In this document: piece after piece, positions 17,226 to 26,204 of the stretch
Layout: each line of letters starts with the position of its first letter
How positions within the stretch are numbered: position 1 is the stretch's first letter
Assembly (NCBI RefSeq): GCF_028687635.1
Contig: NZ_JAQTZS010000002.1
Span: 62,001-126,000 of the forward strand
Length of the DNA: 64,000 nt
Direction of reading: 5' to 3'
Source of the DNA: Malikia sp.
GTDB taxonomy: Bacteria; Pseudomonadota; Gammaproteobacteria; Burkholderiales; Burkholderiaceae_C
Notes under the pieces: model-generated
The model's database searches: none
What the model was told of the DNA's origin: nothing
Seen by the model: only the letters and a program-made list of their open reading frames with translations
Position numbers and translations under genes: made by a program

Positions 17226-18785
17226 ATGACTGAAGTCCAACAGCGGACGGATGCGGATGGCGTGGCGGATGGCGGCTCGACCGTCGAGTCGTTGACGCGC
17301 CAGTTCGTGACGTTCATTTGCAACAACGAGGTCTTTGCCGTCGACATGGCGCCGGTGCAGGAGATCATCCGGGTGCCCGAGACCGTGCGCGTGCCGATGG
17401 CCCCCAGCGCCCTCGATGGCCTGGCCAACCTGCGCGGCAAGGTCTTGCCGATCGTCTCGCTCGCGCGCACCTTCGGCTTCGAGGAGCGCGCCCATGACGA
17501 CGCCACCCGCGCCGTCGTGATCGACCTGGGGCAGCCGCTGGGCTTCGTGGTCGACCGCGTCGCCAGCGTGGTCAACGTCGAGTCGCACCAGATGTCCGAT
17601 GTCGACGCCATTTCCGCCACCGTCAACAGCCGGCTGCTCAAGGGCCTGCTCAAGGACGTCGGCGGCCATCCGATGACCATGGTGCTCGACTTCGAGAAGG
17701 TGATCGCGAGCGAGTTCGCCGAAATCGCCGCGCTGGCCGGTGGCGGCTCCAACCGCCTCGGCGCCCATCAGGCCGACACCTTGCCGCGCCAGCGCGGCGA
17801 CCTGGAGGACAGCAGCGACGAGCTGCAGCTGGTGAGCTTTGCCGTCGCGGGCCAGGAATACGCGATCGCGATCGAGAACGTGCAGGAAATCGTGCAGATG
17901 CCCGACAACATCGTGCGTGTGCCGGGCTCGCAGGCCCATGTGGTGGGCGTCATGACCCTGCGTCAGCGCCTGCTGCCGCTGGTCTCGCTGCGCCGCATGT
18001 TCGGGCTGCCCGAGCAGGTCAACCAGGAAAGCGGCCGCATCGTCGTCGTGTCCCTGGGCGGGGTCTCGGTCGGCGTCGTCATGGATACCGTCAACGAGGT
18101 CTTGCGCGTCAACAAGAGCGTGGTCGACCCGATGCCGGCCCTGCTCGCGCGCGAGGACGACATGTCCGACATCAGCCAGATCTGCCGCATCGACGGCGGC
18201 AAGCGGCTGGTCTCGATCATCTCGGCCGACAACATGTTCCGCCGCCGCGCGGTCAAGGAAGCCATCAAAGCGGTCGAGGACCAGACGAGCGAGGAAAACG
18301 GTTTGGACAAGCAGCAAGACACCGACGACGAAGAGCAGATGGTCGTCTTCCGTCTGGACCAGGGGGAGTTTGGCGTGCCGATCGACAGCGTGCAGGAAAT
18401 CGTGCGCGTGCCCGAGGTGCTCACGCATGTGCCGCGCGCGCCGGCCTTTGTCGAGGGCGTGATCAATCTGCGGGGCTCGGTGCTGCCGGTGATCGACCAG
18501 CGCGTGCGCCTGGGCTTGCCGGCCCAGGAGCGCAATGACCGCCAGCGCATCATGGTGTTCCTGTTCGACGGCGTGCGCACGGGCTTCATCGTCGATTCGG
18601 TGACCGAGGTGCTCAAGATCCACCGCTCGGCCATCAGCGCCGCGCCGCGCCTGTCGGGCGAGCAGGCCCGCCTGATCGGTCGCGTGGCCAACCTGGAAAA
18701 GCAGAAACGCCTGATCCAGCTGCTCGATCCCTCCCGTCTGCTCGACGGGCAGGATGTCGAGGGACTGAGCGACTTGCTCGGCTGA
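17226..18785 (+). CDS. Triple CheW-domain coupling protein
   Basis: A 519-residue protein built from three consecutive CheW domains (about residues 20-160, 195-335 and 370-515). Each repeats the VQEI(I/V) and L(R)G/LRQ...LP(I/V)(V/I) pattern: GLANLRGKVLPIVSLAR, VMTLRQRLLPLVSLRR and VINLRGSVLPVIDQRV. There are no kinase, receiver or membrane domains. It presumably couples the soluble double-tip receptor to the large CheA. The second domain has LRQR where the others have LRG(K/S), so the copies are not equivalent. The gene is 31 bases after the receptor gene. Confidence 0.92.
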   Translation: MTEVQQRTDADGVADGGSTVESLTRQFVTFICNNEVFAVDMAPVQEIIRVPETVRVPMAPSALDGLANLRGKVLPIVSLARTFGFEERAHDDATRAVVIDLGQPLGFVVDRVASVVNVESHQMSDVDAISATVNSRLLKGLLKDVGGHPMTMVLDFEKVIASEFAEIAALAGGGSNRLGAHQADTLPRQRGDLEDSSDELQLVSFAVAGQEYAIAIENVQEIVQMPDNIVRVPGSQAHVVGVMTLRQRLLPLVSLRRMFGLPEQVNQESGRIVVVSLGGVSVGVVMDTVNEVLRVNKSVVDPMPALLAREDDMSDISQICRIDGGKRLVSIISADNMFRRRAVKEAIKAVEDQTSEENGLDKQQDTDDEEQMVVFRLDQGEFGVPIDSVQEIVRVPEVLTHVPRAPAFVEGVINLRGSVLPVIDQRVRLGLPAQERNDRQRIMVFLFDGVRTGFIVDSVTEVLKIHRSAISAAPRLSGEQARLIGRVANLEKQKRLIQLLDPSRLLDGQDVEGLSDLLG

Positions 18786-18807
18786 ATCCGATGGAGGTGT
18801 GCGCGAC

Positions 18808-19899
18808 ATGATCAAGCTGCTGATCGTCGATGATTCGGCGCTGATGCGCCGGCTGTTGGTGAGCCTGTTCAGCGCCGAGAAGGACTTCGAGATCCGGCTC
18901 GCGCGCAACGGCAAGGAGGCGGTGGCGGAAAACCACGACTTCCAGCCCGATGTCGTCACGCTTGACATCAACATGCCCGAGATGGATGGCCTGACCGCGC
19001 TGTCGCTGCTGATGGTGGAGCGGCCGGTGCCGGTCGTCATGGTGTCGTCGCTGACCAACGAGGGCGCGCTGGTGACCTTCGAGGCGCTCAATCTGGGCGC
19101 GGTCGATTATGTCTGCAAGCCGGGTGGCTCGATCTCGCTCTCGGTCGAGGAGGTCAAGGAGGAGCTGGTGCGCAAGGTCCGCGCCGCGGCCAGGGCCAGG
19201 CTGCGCGATCCGTCGCGCCAGTCCAAGGTGGTCGGGCTGGCGCAAAAGCTGCGCACCGACCGCGCCCTGCTGCTGGCCAAGTCCAAGGCGACCAGCGCGC
19301 CGCGTCGGCGCGGCATGCCAGCCGAGGAGGGCCTGGTCATCATCGGCGTCTCGACCGGCGGCCCCAGCACGCTGGAGGAAATCCTGCCCTTGTTGCCGGC
19401 CGACTATCCCTGGCCGGTGCTGGTGGCCCAGCATATGCCGGGCAGCTTCACCAAGCCGTTCGCCGAGCGCATGAACAAGCTCTGCCAGCTCGAAGTGATC
19501 GAGGTGACGGCGCCCACGCCGATGACGCCAGGCCGGGTCTACATCGCCAAGGGCGCGGCCGACATGGTCGTCGCGCCTCGCGCCGGCCAGCTGACGCTCG
19601 TGCCCAAGCCCGAGAGTCCGGATCACCTCTGGCATCCCTCGGTCGAGCTGCTGGCGCGCTCCGTGCTGGAGCATTGCGACCCGCGCCAGGTCGTTGGCGT
19701 CATGCTGACCGGCATGGGCTATGACGGCGCCGAGACCTACGCCGAGCTCAAGAAGCAGGGTGCGCGCACGATTGCCGAGTCGGAGGATTCGGCCATCGTG
19801 TTCGGCATGCCGGCCGAGCTGATACGCCGCGGTGGTGCCTCCCTGGTGTTGCCGGCGGACCAAATTGCCACTCAGCTCATCGCATGGGCCGAGTCCTGA
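18808..19899 (+). CDS. cheB: Chemotaxis methylesterase CheB (second system)
   Basis: 363 residues from the ATG at 18808, with GGAGGT nine bases upstream. The receiver domain has Asp53 in VTLDINMPEMDG. The esterase domain has GVSTGGPSTLEE, AQHMPGSFT and GMGYDGAETY with the Ser-His-Asp triad. The longer domain linker (residues about 120-170) is Arg/Ala/Lys-rich. It is distinct from the first CheB and probably serves the receptors of the second cluster. Confidence 0.94.
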   Translation: MIKLLIVDDSALMRRLLVSLFSAEKDFEIRLARNGKEAVAENHDFQPDVVTLDINMPEMDGLTALSLLMVERPVPVVMVSSLTNEGALVTFEALNLGAVDYVCKPGGSISLSVEEVKEELVRKVRAAARARLRDPSRQSKVVGLAQKLRTDRALLLAKSKATSAPRRRGMPAEEGLVIIGVSTGGPSTLEEILPLLPADYPWPVLVAQHMPGSFTKPFAERMNKLCQLEVIEVTAPTPMTPGRVYIAKGAADMVVAPRAGQLTLVPKPESPDHLWHPSVELLARSVLEHCDPRQVVGVMLTGMGYDGAETYAELKKQGARTIAESEDSAIVFGMPAELIRRGGASLVLPADQIATQLIAWAES

Positions 19900-19918
19900 T
19901 ATTCAACCCGAGTCATCC

Positions 19919-20548
19919 ATGGCACTGATCAAGAAAACCGACCTGGCGCCGCCTGCGCAGGAGCAGGAAGTAGGCGCCGCCCAGCGTGACTTCGAGGGCC
20001 TGCTGGAACTGCTCCAGCAGGCAGACCCGGCCCAGCGTCGCTGGGCGGTGCAGGATCTGGCGGCCTATTCGCAAGCCAGCCCGGTGCTGGTGGCGCAGGT
20101 CGAGCGCGAGGCCGACCTGAGCGTGCGCGAGGTGATCTTCTCCAGCCTGATCCGTCTTGGCGACGAGACGGCCGTCGCCGGCCTGGTGTCCTGCCTCAAG
20201 AGCGAGGACGCCGGTCTGCGCAACGAGGCCATCGATGCGCTCAAGCAGTTGCCGCGCGAGATCGAGCCGCTGCTGTCGACCCTGCTGCACGACCCCGATC
20301 CCGATGTGCGGATCTTCACCGTCAACGTGCTGGAGTCGCTGCGCCATCCGCTGGTCGAGCAGTGGCTGATCGAGGTGATCCGGGCCGATCCCCATGTCAA
20401 CGTCTGCGCCACAGCGGTCGACTTGCTGGGCGAGGTGGGCGTCAAGGAGGCCATTCCCGCGCTGCAGGAACTCAAGCAGCGTTTTTCCAGCGAACCGTAT
20501 ATCCAGTTTGCTGCCGATGTCGCGCTCAAACGAATCAACGAAGCCTGA
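19919..20548 (+). CDS. HEAT-repeat protein of the second chemosensory operon
   Basis: 209 residues from the ATG at 19919 (MALIKKTDLAPP), 19 bases after cheB. From about residue 25 onward the sequence forms consecutive HEAT-type helical pairs, for example LQQADPAQRRWAVQDLA, LRNEAIDALKQLP and PDVRIFTVNVLESL. Such superhelices are protein-protein interaction scaffolds. No catalytic residues are apparent. Its place between cheB and cheR suggests an adaptor or assembly role in this array. That function is inferred only. Confidence 0.85.
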   Translation: MALIKKTDLAPPAQEQEVGAAQRDFEGLLELLQQADPAQRRWAVQDLAAYSQASPVLVAQVEREADLSVREVIFSSLIRLGDETAVAGLVSCLKSEDAGLRNEAIDALKQLPREIEPLLSTLLHDPDPDVRIFTVNVLESLRHPLVEQWLIEVIRADPHVNVCATAVDLLGEVGVKEAIPALQELKQRFSSEPYIQFAADVALKRINEA

Positions 20549-20562
20549 AATGGCTTATCCCA

Positions 20563-21402
20563 ATGGCCGACATCAGTATCAGCGGTGAAGAGTTCCTGAA
20601 GTTCCGGGAATTCTTCTACCGCAAGACCGGGATTCATTTCGATGAATCCAAGCGTTATTTCGTCGACAAGCGCCTGGTCGAGCGTTGTCAGGCAACCAGC
20701 TCGACCAGTTTTCGCAGCTACTTCAGTCTGCTGCGCTTCGAGGTGTCGGGCCAGGAGTTGCAGACCCTGACCAACTCGATGACGGTCAACGAGACCTATT
20801 TCTTTCGCGAGGAATACCAGCTCCAGTGCCTGGTCAACTCCATCCTGCCCGAAATCGTCGCCAGGAAACGGGCGATGGGGGACAATTCGACGATCCGGAT
20901 CTGGTCGATTCCGTCCTCCTCGGGGGAGGAGCCGTATTCGATCGCGATGTACCTGCTCGAATACTGGCTCGGCATCTCGCAGTGGGATGTCGAGATCATC
21001 TCGTCCGACATCGACACCAATATCCTGAACAAGGCCCGCATCGGCCGCTACGGCAGCCGTTCGGTCCAGCACCTGCCCAAGGCCTTGCTGCAGAAATACT
21101 TCCAGGCGGTTGGCGACGAGTACCAGATGGAGGATGACTTGCGCTCGACCGTCGAGTTCACGCGCGTGAACCTCAGCGACATGGCGGACACGCGCTTCTA
21201 CCGCAATTTCGATGTGGTGTTCTGCCGCAACCTGCTGATCTATTTCGATGACATCTCGCGCCGCAAGGCCGCCGAGGTGTTTTTCGACGCGCTCAAGCCG
21301 GAGGGCTTCATCTGCCTGGGTCATTCCGAGTCGATGAGCCGTATCTCTTCCCTGTTTCGGGTGCGCAAGTTTGCCGAAGCGCTGGTCTACCAAAAACCCT
21401 AG
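20563..21402 (+). CDS. cheR: Chemotaxis protein methyltransferase CheR (second system)
   Basis: 279 residues from the ATG at 20563 (MADISISGEEFLKFREFFY). The N-terminal receptor-recognition helices precede the SAM-binding domain with SMTVNETYFFREE, SIPSSSGEEPYSIA, SSDIDTNILNKA and VFCRNLLIYFDD. It methylates the receptors of the second cluster. It differs clearly from the first CheR, consistent with an independent system. It starts 14 bases after the HEAT-repeat gene and is followed within 8 bases by cheY. Confidence 0.94.
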   Translation: MADISISGEEFLKFREFFYRKTGIHFDESKRYFVDKRLVERCQATSSTSFRSYFSLLRFEVSGQELQTLTNSMTVNETYFFREEYQLQCLVNSILPEIVARKRAMGDNSTIRIWSIPSSSGEEPYSIAMYLLEYWLGISQWDVEIISSDIDTNILNKARIGRYGSRSVQHLPKALLQKYFQAVGDEYQMEDDLRSTVEFTRVNLSDMADTRFYRNFDVVFCRNLLIYFDDISRRKAAEVFFDALKPEGFICLGHSESMSRISSLFRVRKFAEALVYQKP

Positions 21403-21410
21403 GATACCCG

Positions 21411-21782
21411 ATGAAGCATATCCTCATTGTCGACGATGCAGCCACCGTTCGCATGTTCCACCGGCAGATCCTGGAGTCGGCGGGCTACCAGGTCAGCGAA
21501 GCCATCAACGGCATCGAAGCGCTCGAGAAGGCCCTGACCCAGCACTACGACCTGTTCGTGGTCGACGTCAACATGCCCAAGATGGATGGCTACAGCTTCC
21601 TGCGCGAACTGCGCCTGCAGGACATCGAGCAGGCACCGGCGCTGATGGTGTCGACCGAGGCGGCCAATGGCGACATGTTGCTGGCGTTCGAGGCCGGCGC
21701 CAACATGTACATGACCAAGCCGATCAAGCCGGTCGAATTCCTTGAGCATATTCGCCTGTGCCTGGGGGAAGACGTCTCGTGA
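21411..21782 (+). CDS. CheY-like response regulator (second system, copy 1)
   Basis: A 123-residue single receiver domain. Asp52 in FVVDVNMPKMDG is the predicted phosphorylation site. Asp8-Asp9, Thr/Ser in MVSTEA and Lys in MTKPIKP complete the set. There is no output domain. The stop overlaps the GTG start of the large CheA by four bases (GTGA), so the two are translationally coupled and this is a likely direct phosphotransfer partner. Confidence 0.93.
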   Translation: MKHILIVDDAATVRMFHRQILESAGYQVSEAINGIEALEKALTQHYDLFVVDVNMPKMDGYSFLRELRLQDIEQAPALMVSTEAANGDMLLAFEAGANMYMTKPIKPVEFLEHIRLCLGEDVS

Positions 21783-24745
21783 ACGCGTTGCTCGAACAAT
21801 TCATCGCCGAGGCCCGCGAGTTCCTGCAGGCCATCAGCGTCAGCCTGATGGCTCTGGAGGAGGCACCGGACGATGTGGACCGGATGACGGAGCTGTTCCG
21901 TCAGGTGCATACGCTCAAGGGCAACAGTGGCTTGTTCGAGTTCCCGGCCATGACCCGGGTGCTGCATGCGGCCGAGGACCTGATGGATGTGGTCCGTCAT
22001 GGCCAGTTGCCGTTCAGCCTCCAGCTCACCGATGTCCTGCTCGATTCGATGGATTTCGTCGCGCAGCTGCTCGATGAGGTCGAACGCAACGAGCGCATCG
22101 ATGCCAGCCGCGATCACGAAGCCGTCACCCTGGCGGCCTCGCTGCGCGCCATGCTGCCCGCCGAGGCGCAGGCGGTGGCCGAGAGCGCGGTCGCCGCGAC
22201 TGTCGCGGTCGAGGCCGCCGAGGCGTCGCCGCTGGCCTTCCTGAGGGCCATCGTGCCGGCGCTGCAGGCGCAGCTGTTGACGGTGTCCGAAAGCCTGCGC
22301 ATGGAGCTGTTCGCGGCCGCACAGGCTGGCGGCGAGCTGACCTGGGTGCAGTACGAGCCCGAGCCGGAATGCTTCTTCAAGGGCGAGGACCCGTTCTTCC
22401 TGGCGCTGCAGACCCCCGGTTTCTCGGTGGCTGGCGTCCATGTCCGCTCGCCCTGGCCGGCGCTGGCCGAGCTCGACGCCTACCGCTGCGAGCTGCGGTT
22501 TGGCGGTATCAGCCAGGCCAGCCGGGCCGAGCTCGACGAGCATTTCCGCTACGTCCCCGAGCAGGTCAGGCTGCTGCCGCTGCCGGCCCTGCTGATGGTG
22601 CTGCCCTCGGGTGACGAGAACGGCGGCCCCGTCTACGAGGATTTCGTGGTCGAGGCGCTGGCCTTGCTCGATCGTGGCGATCTGGCCGGCCTGCGGCGTG
22701 CCGCCAGGAGCCTGCTCGAATTCTCCTCGCCGACGCTGTGGCTGTCGTCGGCGCTGCGCTGGCTGCTGCGCCTGCTGGAGGTCGTGCCGCAGCAGTCGCA
22801 GGCCTTGCGCGCGCTGATCCAGTGCGTGCAGACGCTGAACGCGCCCGATTGGCTGCAATACCTTGACGCGGCCCCGCCGGCCGCCGTGGCGGTCTTGCCG
22901 GTCGAGCCTGCTGTTGAGCCCGCCGAGCCTGCAGTTGAGCTGGTCCAGGCCGCTGCCCCATCCGCCTGCGAGCCGGTCCCGGCCCTGGCCGAACCCGCCC
23001 AGGCTGAGCCAGTCGCGCCGGTAGCACCGGTCGCGCCCGCAGCCGTGCCGGTGCTCGGCGAGGTGCGCCTCAAGGCGCTGGGCTCCCTGCTGCAAGCCCA
23101 GGGCCAGGTCCTGACGCTGCCGGTCGATGTCCGCTTCATCGGACGCATGCGCGCCGTCATGTCGACCCTGTCGGGTTGTGCCAGGACCCTGGGCCTGCCC
23201 GAGCGGCTGTCCACGCTCCAGGCCGCGCTCGAGCAGGCTTGTGCACAGCAGAGTCCGGCGCCGATGCAGGCCTGGCTGGCGGACTTCAGCGAGCGCTTCC
23301 TGTTGCCGGCACAGGCTGCCGCCGAAGCCGCCACACAAGCGGCCATGCAAGTTCCAGCACCGGTGCCGAACGTGCCTGCGCCAGCCGAGTCCGAGTCCAC
23401 GGGTCCGTCGGCCGCATCCGCTGCGGCGCTCTTCGAGCCTGCGCCTGTCGTGACAGCGGCGGTCGATGTCACGCCCGCAGCCACAGAGCCTACCGAGGCG
23501 GTCAAGCTGGCCGAGCCGGTCGCCCTCGACACGGCGCCGCGTGGCGCGCGTCGCAGCGAGGAGCACAGCGCGGCCAAGACGCTGCGGGTCGATCAGGTCA
23601 AGATCGATCGCCTGATGAACCTGATCGGCGAGATGGTGGTGGCCAAGAACGCGCTGCCCTACCTGGCCACGCGCGCCGAGAACCAGTACGGCGTGCGCGA
23701 GCTCGCGCGCGAGATCAAGGGACAGTACGGCGTGATCAACCGCATCGCCGAGGAAATGCAGGACGCCATCATGCAGGTGCGCATGATGCCGGTGTCCTTC
23801 GTGTTCCAGCGCTTCCCGCGCCTGGTGCGCGACCTCTCGAACAAGCTTGGCAAGGAAGTCGCGCTCGTGCTCGAGGGCGAGGAGACCGAGGCCGACAAGA
23901 ACGTGATCGAGGCGCTGGCCGATCCGCTGATCCACATCGTGCGCAACAGTCTGGACCATGGGCTGGAACTGCCAGCGGTGCGTCGCGCCAGCGGCAAGCC
24001 CGAGAAAGGCCGCCTGCAGATCACGGCGCGCCAGGCGGCCGACCATGTCACGATCGAGATCGTCGATGACGGCAAGGGCATCGATCCGCTGACGGTCAAG
24101 ACCAAGGCCTACGAGAAGGGCCTGATCGACGAGGAGCGCATGGAGCAGCTCACCGATCAGGAGGCGGTCAACCTCGTCTTCCTGCCGGGCTTCTCGACCG
24201 TGGACGCCGTCACCGACCTCTCGGGCCGGGGGGTCGGCATGGATGTGGTGCGCAGCGCCATCGACAAGGTGGGCGGCACGGTCCGGCTCAGCAGCGTGCT
24301 CGGGCAGGGCACCAGTCTGCGGCTGTCGCTGCCGCTCTCGATGGCCATCACGAACGTGATGATCATCGAGTCGGCCCGCCAGATCTTTGGCTTCCCCATG
24401 GATGCCGTGGTCGAAACGGTGCGCTTGCCGCGCTCGCGCATCAGGTATTTCAAGCAGCACGCCACCACGGTGCTGCGCGAGAAGGTGATTCCGCTGTTCT
24501 CGCTCAACACCTTGCTGGCGCTCGACACCGAGCAGCTGGCCAACGACCAGGACGAGCTGGCCCTGCTGGTGCTGCGCCTGGGGCAGGAGCAGGTCGGCCT
24601 GCTGGTCGATGCCTTCCGTGAAACCACGGATATCATCCTCAAGCCCCTGCCGGGCGTGCTCGGTGATCTGCGCGGTTATGCCGGCTCGGCCTTGCTGGGC
24701 GACGGCTCGGTGTTGATGGTGCTCGACCACAAGGAGCTGTTCTGA
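21779..24745 (+). CDS. cheA: Large CheA-type histidine kinase with an unassigned middle region (second system)
   Basis: 988 residues from the GTG at 21779. The Hpt domain (1-105) has His44 in FRQVHTLKGNSG. Residues about 155-355 form a folded-looking unassigned region with WVQYEPEPECFFKGEDPFF and helices following it. A Pro/Ala/Glu linker and a further helical segment (about 425-500) follow. The dimerisation, ATPase (HIVRNSLDHGLE, VDDGKGID, LSGRGVGMDVV) and CheW-like domains lie at the C-terminus. It is about 370 residues longer than the first CheA. Only one Hpt histidine is evident. It overlaps cheY upstream and the STAS-like gene downstream. Confidence 0.93.
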   Translation: MNALLEQFIAEAREFLQAISVSLMALEEAPDDVDRMTELFRQVHTLKGNSGLFEFPAMTRVLHAAEDLMDVVRHGQLPFSLQLTDVLLDSMDFVAQLLDEVERNERIDASRDHEAVTLAASLRAMLPAEAQAVAESAVAATVAVEAAEASPLAFLRAIVPALQAQLLTVSESLRMELFAAAQAGGELTWVQYEPEPECFFKGEDPFFLALQTPGFSVAGVHVRSPWPALAELDAYRCELRFGGISQASRAELDEHFRYVPEQVRLLPLPALLMVLPSGDENGGPVYEDFVVEALALLDRGDLAGLRRAARSLLEFSSPTLWLSSALRWLLRLLEVVPQQSQALRALIQCVQTLNAPDWLQYLDAAPPAAVAVLPVEPAVEPAEPAVELVQAAAPSACEPVPALAEPAQAEPVAPVAPVAPAAVPVLGEVRLKALGSLLQAQGQVLTLPVDVRFIGRMRAVMSTLSGCARTLGLPERLSTLQAALEQACAQQSPAPMQAWLADFSERFLLPAQAAAEAATQAAMQVPAPVPNVPAPAESESTGPSAASAAALFEPAPVVTAAVDVTPAATEPTEAVKLAEPVALDTAPRGARRSEEHSAAKTLRVDQVKIDRLMNLIGEMVVAKNALPYLATRAENQYGVRELAREIKGQYGVINRIAEEMQDAIMQVRMMPVSFVFQRFPRLVRDLSNKLGKEVALVLEGEETEADKNVIEALADPLIHIVRNSLDHGLELPAVRRASGKPEKGRLQITARQAADHVTIEIVDDGKGIDPLTVKTKAYEKGLIDEERMEQLTDQEAVNLVFLPGFSTVDAVTDLSGRGVGMDVVRSAIDKVGGTVRLSSVLGQGTSLRLSLPLSMAITNVMIIESARQIFGFPMDAVVETVRLPRSRIRYFKQHATTVLREKVIPLFSLNTLLALDTEQLANDQDELALLVLRLGQEQVGLLVDAFRETTDIILKPLPGVLGDLRGYAGSALLGDGSVLMVLDHKELF

Positions 24746-24978
24746 TGAGCATGCGCTACCAAAACAAGACCATAGAACTGACCGACACCGTCGCCGTCGA
24801 AGAGGCGGAGGAACTGCTGGCGCTGCTGCAGAAACACCCGACGGCCAAGCTGGATCTGAAAGCCTGCACCCACCTGCATGCAGCCTGTCTGCAGGTGCTG
24901 ATGGCGACCCGGATGGTCGTCAAGACCTGGCCCCAGGAGCCGCGACTGGCGACCTGGCTGCGTTCGGCACTCCATTGA
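24745..24978 (+). CDS. Small STAS-like protein of the second chemosensory operon
   Basis: A 77-residue protein whose ATG overlaps the cheA stop by one base. The beta-strand/helix pattern and LDLKACTHLHAACLQVLMA resemble the core of a STAS (anti-sigma-antagonist-like) domain. The usual phosphorylatable Ser/Thr is not obvious at that place. It is shorter than typical stand-alone STAS proteins. The assignment is a fold-level resemblance. Position argues that it belongs to the array. Confidence 0.6.
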   Translation: MSMRYQNKTIELTDTVAVEEAEELLALLQKHPTAKLDLKACTHLHAACLQVLMATRMVVKTWPQEPRLATWLRSALH

Positions 24979-24993
24979 CAGAGAGAATTGAAA

Positions 24994-25368
24994 TTGGCTA
25001 AGACTATCTTCATCGTTGACGACTCCGCCACCATGCTCATGAGCGTGAGATCCAACCTGCAGCTCCACGGCTTCGTGGTGGAGACCGCCTCCGATGGCTT
25101 GCAGGCGCTCAACAAGCTCAAGACCGGCTTCAAGCCCGACTTGATCATCACCGACATCAACATGCCCAACATGGGCGGTCTGGAGTTGATCCGGAACGCC
25201 CGTGCGCTGCCGTCGCTGCGCTTCACGCCGATCCTGGCGCTGACGACCGAAAGCCAGAAGGCGATGCGCGAGGAGGCCAAGCAACTGGGCGCCTCGGGCT
25301 GGCTGGTCAAGCCGGTGACAGGTGTCGATCTGGTCAAGGTCATCAAGCAGGTGGTGCCGGGTGCCTGA
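24994..25368 (+). CDS. CheY-like response regulator (second system, copy 2)
   Basis: 124 residues if started at the TTG at 24994 (MAKTIFIVDDSATML...), with GAGAG nine bases upstream. A TTG two codons earlier is also possible. Asp54 in IITDINMPNMGG is the predicted phosphorylation site and Lys in LVKPVTG is conserved. The usual MDG after the site is MGG here. No output domain. The last bases overlap the ParA-like start by eight. Confidence 0.9.
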   Translation: MAKTIFIVDDSATMLMSVRSNLQLHGFVVETASDGLQALNKLKTGFKPDLIITDINMPNMGGLELIRNARALPSLRFTPILALTTESQKAMREEAKQLGASGWLVKPVTGVDLVKVIKQVVPGA

Positions 25369-26158
25369 TGCGCCGATCGTGACCGGGATCGTGCGCGAGG
25401 CCGAAATCCTGGTCATCACCAACCGCAAGGGCGGCACCGGCAAGACGACCACCTCGGTCAACCTGGCGGCGGAATTCGCCGCGACCGGCCAGCGCGTGTT
25501 GCTGATCGATCTGGATACGCAAAGCCACTGCGCGGTCGGCCTCGACGTCAGCGTCAGGCGCGGCGAGGCCACGGTGCATGACCTGCTGCTCGACGATACG
25601 CTGCGCCTGCGGCCGGTGATACGCCAGACCCAGTGGCCCGGACTCGACCTGGTGCCAGCCGATCCGCTGTTCGATCACGGCGCGGGCCATGCCGAGCAGA
25701 CCCGCCTGGCGCGCGCGCTCAGGGAGGAGGGTCTGCTGCAAGCCTATGACCTGATCCTGATCGACACGCCGCCCTCGCTCGACATGTTGCTGATGAACGC
25801 GCTGGTGGCGGCGCGGCGCGTGCTGGTGCCCTTCGTGCCCCATGCGCTCTCGAACGAGGGCATCAAGAGCCTGGCGCGCGTGCTGTTCAAGGTGTCGGCC
25901 GGCGCCAATCCCGATTTGCGCCTGCTGGGCTTTCTGCCCCTGATGGTCGACCGCCGCATCGGCCACCACCGTGGCGTGGCCGAGGGCGTGTCCCATCAGT
26001 TCGGCGCCCAACGCATGCTGTCGGGCGTGCGCGGCGACATCAAGCTGGTCGAGGCCTTTGCCCACCGCATGCCGGTGCGCTACCACGCACCCAAGAGCCG
26101 CGGTGCCGAGGACTACGCCCAGGCGGCGCGCGAGGTTGCCGCTCTGCTGGCCTCTTGA
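25361..26158 (+). CDS. Orphan ParA-family ATPase in the chemosensory operon
   Basis: 265 residues from the GTG at 25361, chosen for the AGGTGG upstream and the coupling overlap with cheY. The deviant Walker A is NRKGGTGKTTTS, with signature Lys23 and Lys28. The Walker-type LIDLDTQSH and LIDTPPSLD follow. There is no partner parB and no plasmid context. Comparable ParA-like proteins beside chemotaxis genes (PpfA in Rhodobacter, ParC in Vibrio) position and segregate chemosensory arrays. That role here is inferred from the company of a soluble receptor. Confidence 0.85.
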   Translation: MPDAPIVTGIVREAEILVITNRKGGTGKTTTSVNLAAEFAATGQRVLLIDLDTQSHCAVGLDVSVRRGEATVHDLLLDDTLRLRPVIRQTQWPGLDLVPADPLFDHGAGHAEQTRLARALREEGLLQAYDLILIDTPPSLDMLLMNALVAARRVLVPFVPHALSNEGIKSLARVLFKVSAGANPDLRLLGFLPLMVDRRIGHHRGVAEGVSHQFGAQRMLSGVRGDIKLVEAFAHRMPVRYHAPKSRGAEDYAQAAREVAALLAS

Positions 26159-26204
26159 AAACCCTCTCCTAGCTGGGTCCTTACCGGGAAAAAATCCGAT
26201 TACG

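Noticed and set aside
15254-17752. Long open minus-strand frame of 832 codons opposite the soluble receptor
   Set aside because: Gly/Leu/Asp-rich composition typical of antisense reading of GC-rich coding sequence; the plus strand carries clear receptor and CheW motifs.
21590-24730. Open minus-strand frame of over 1000 codons opposite cheA2
   Set aside because: Low-complexity His/Arg/Gln shadow; the CheA motifs on the plus strand are unambiguous.
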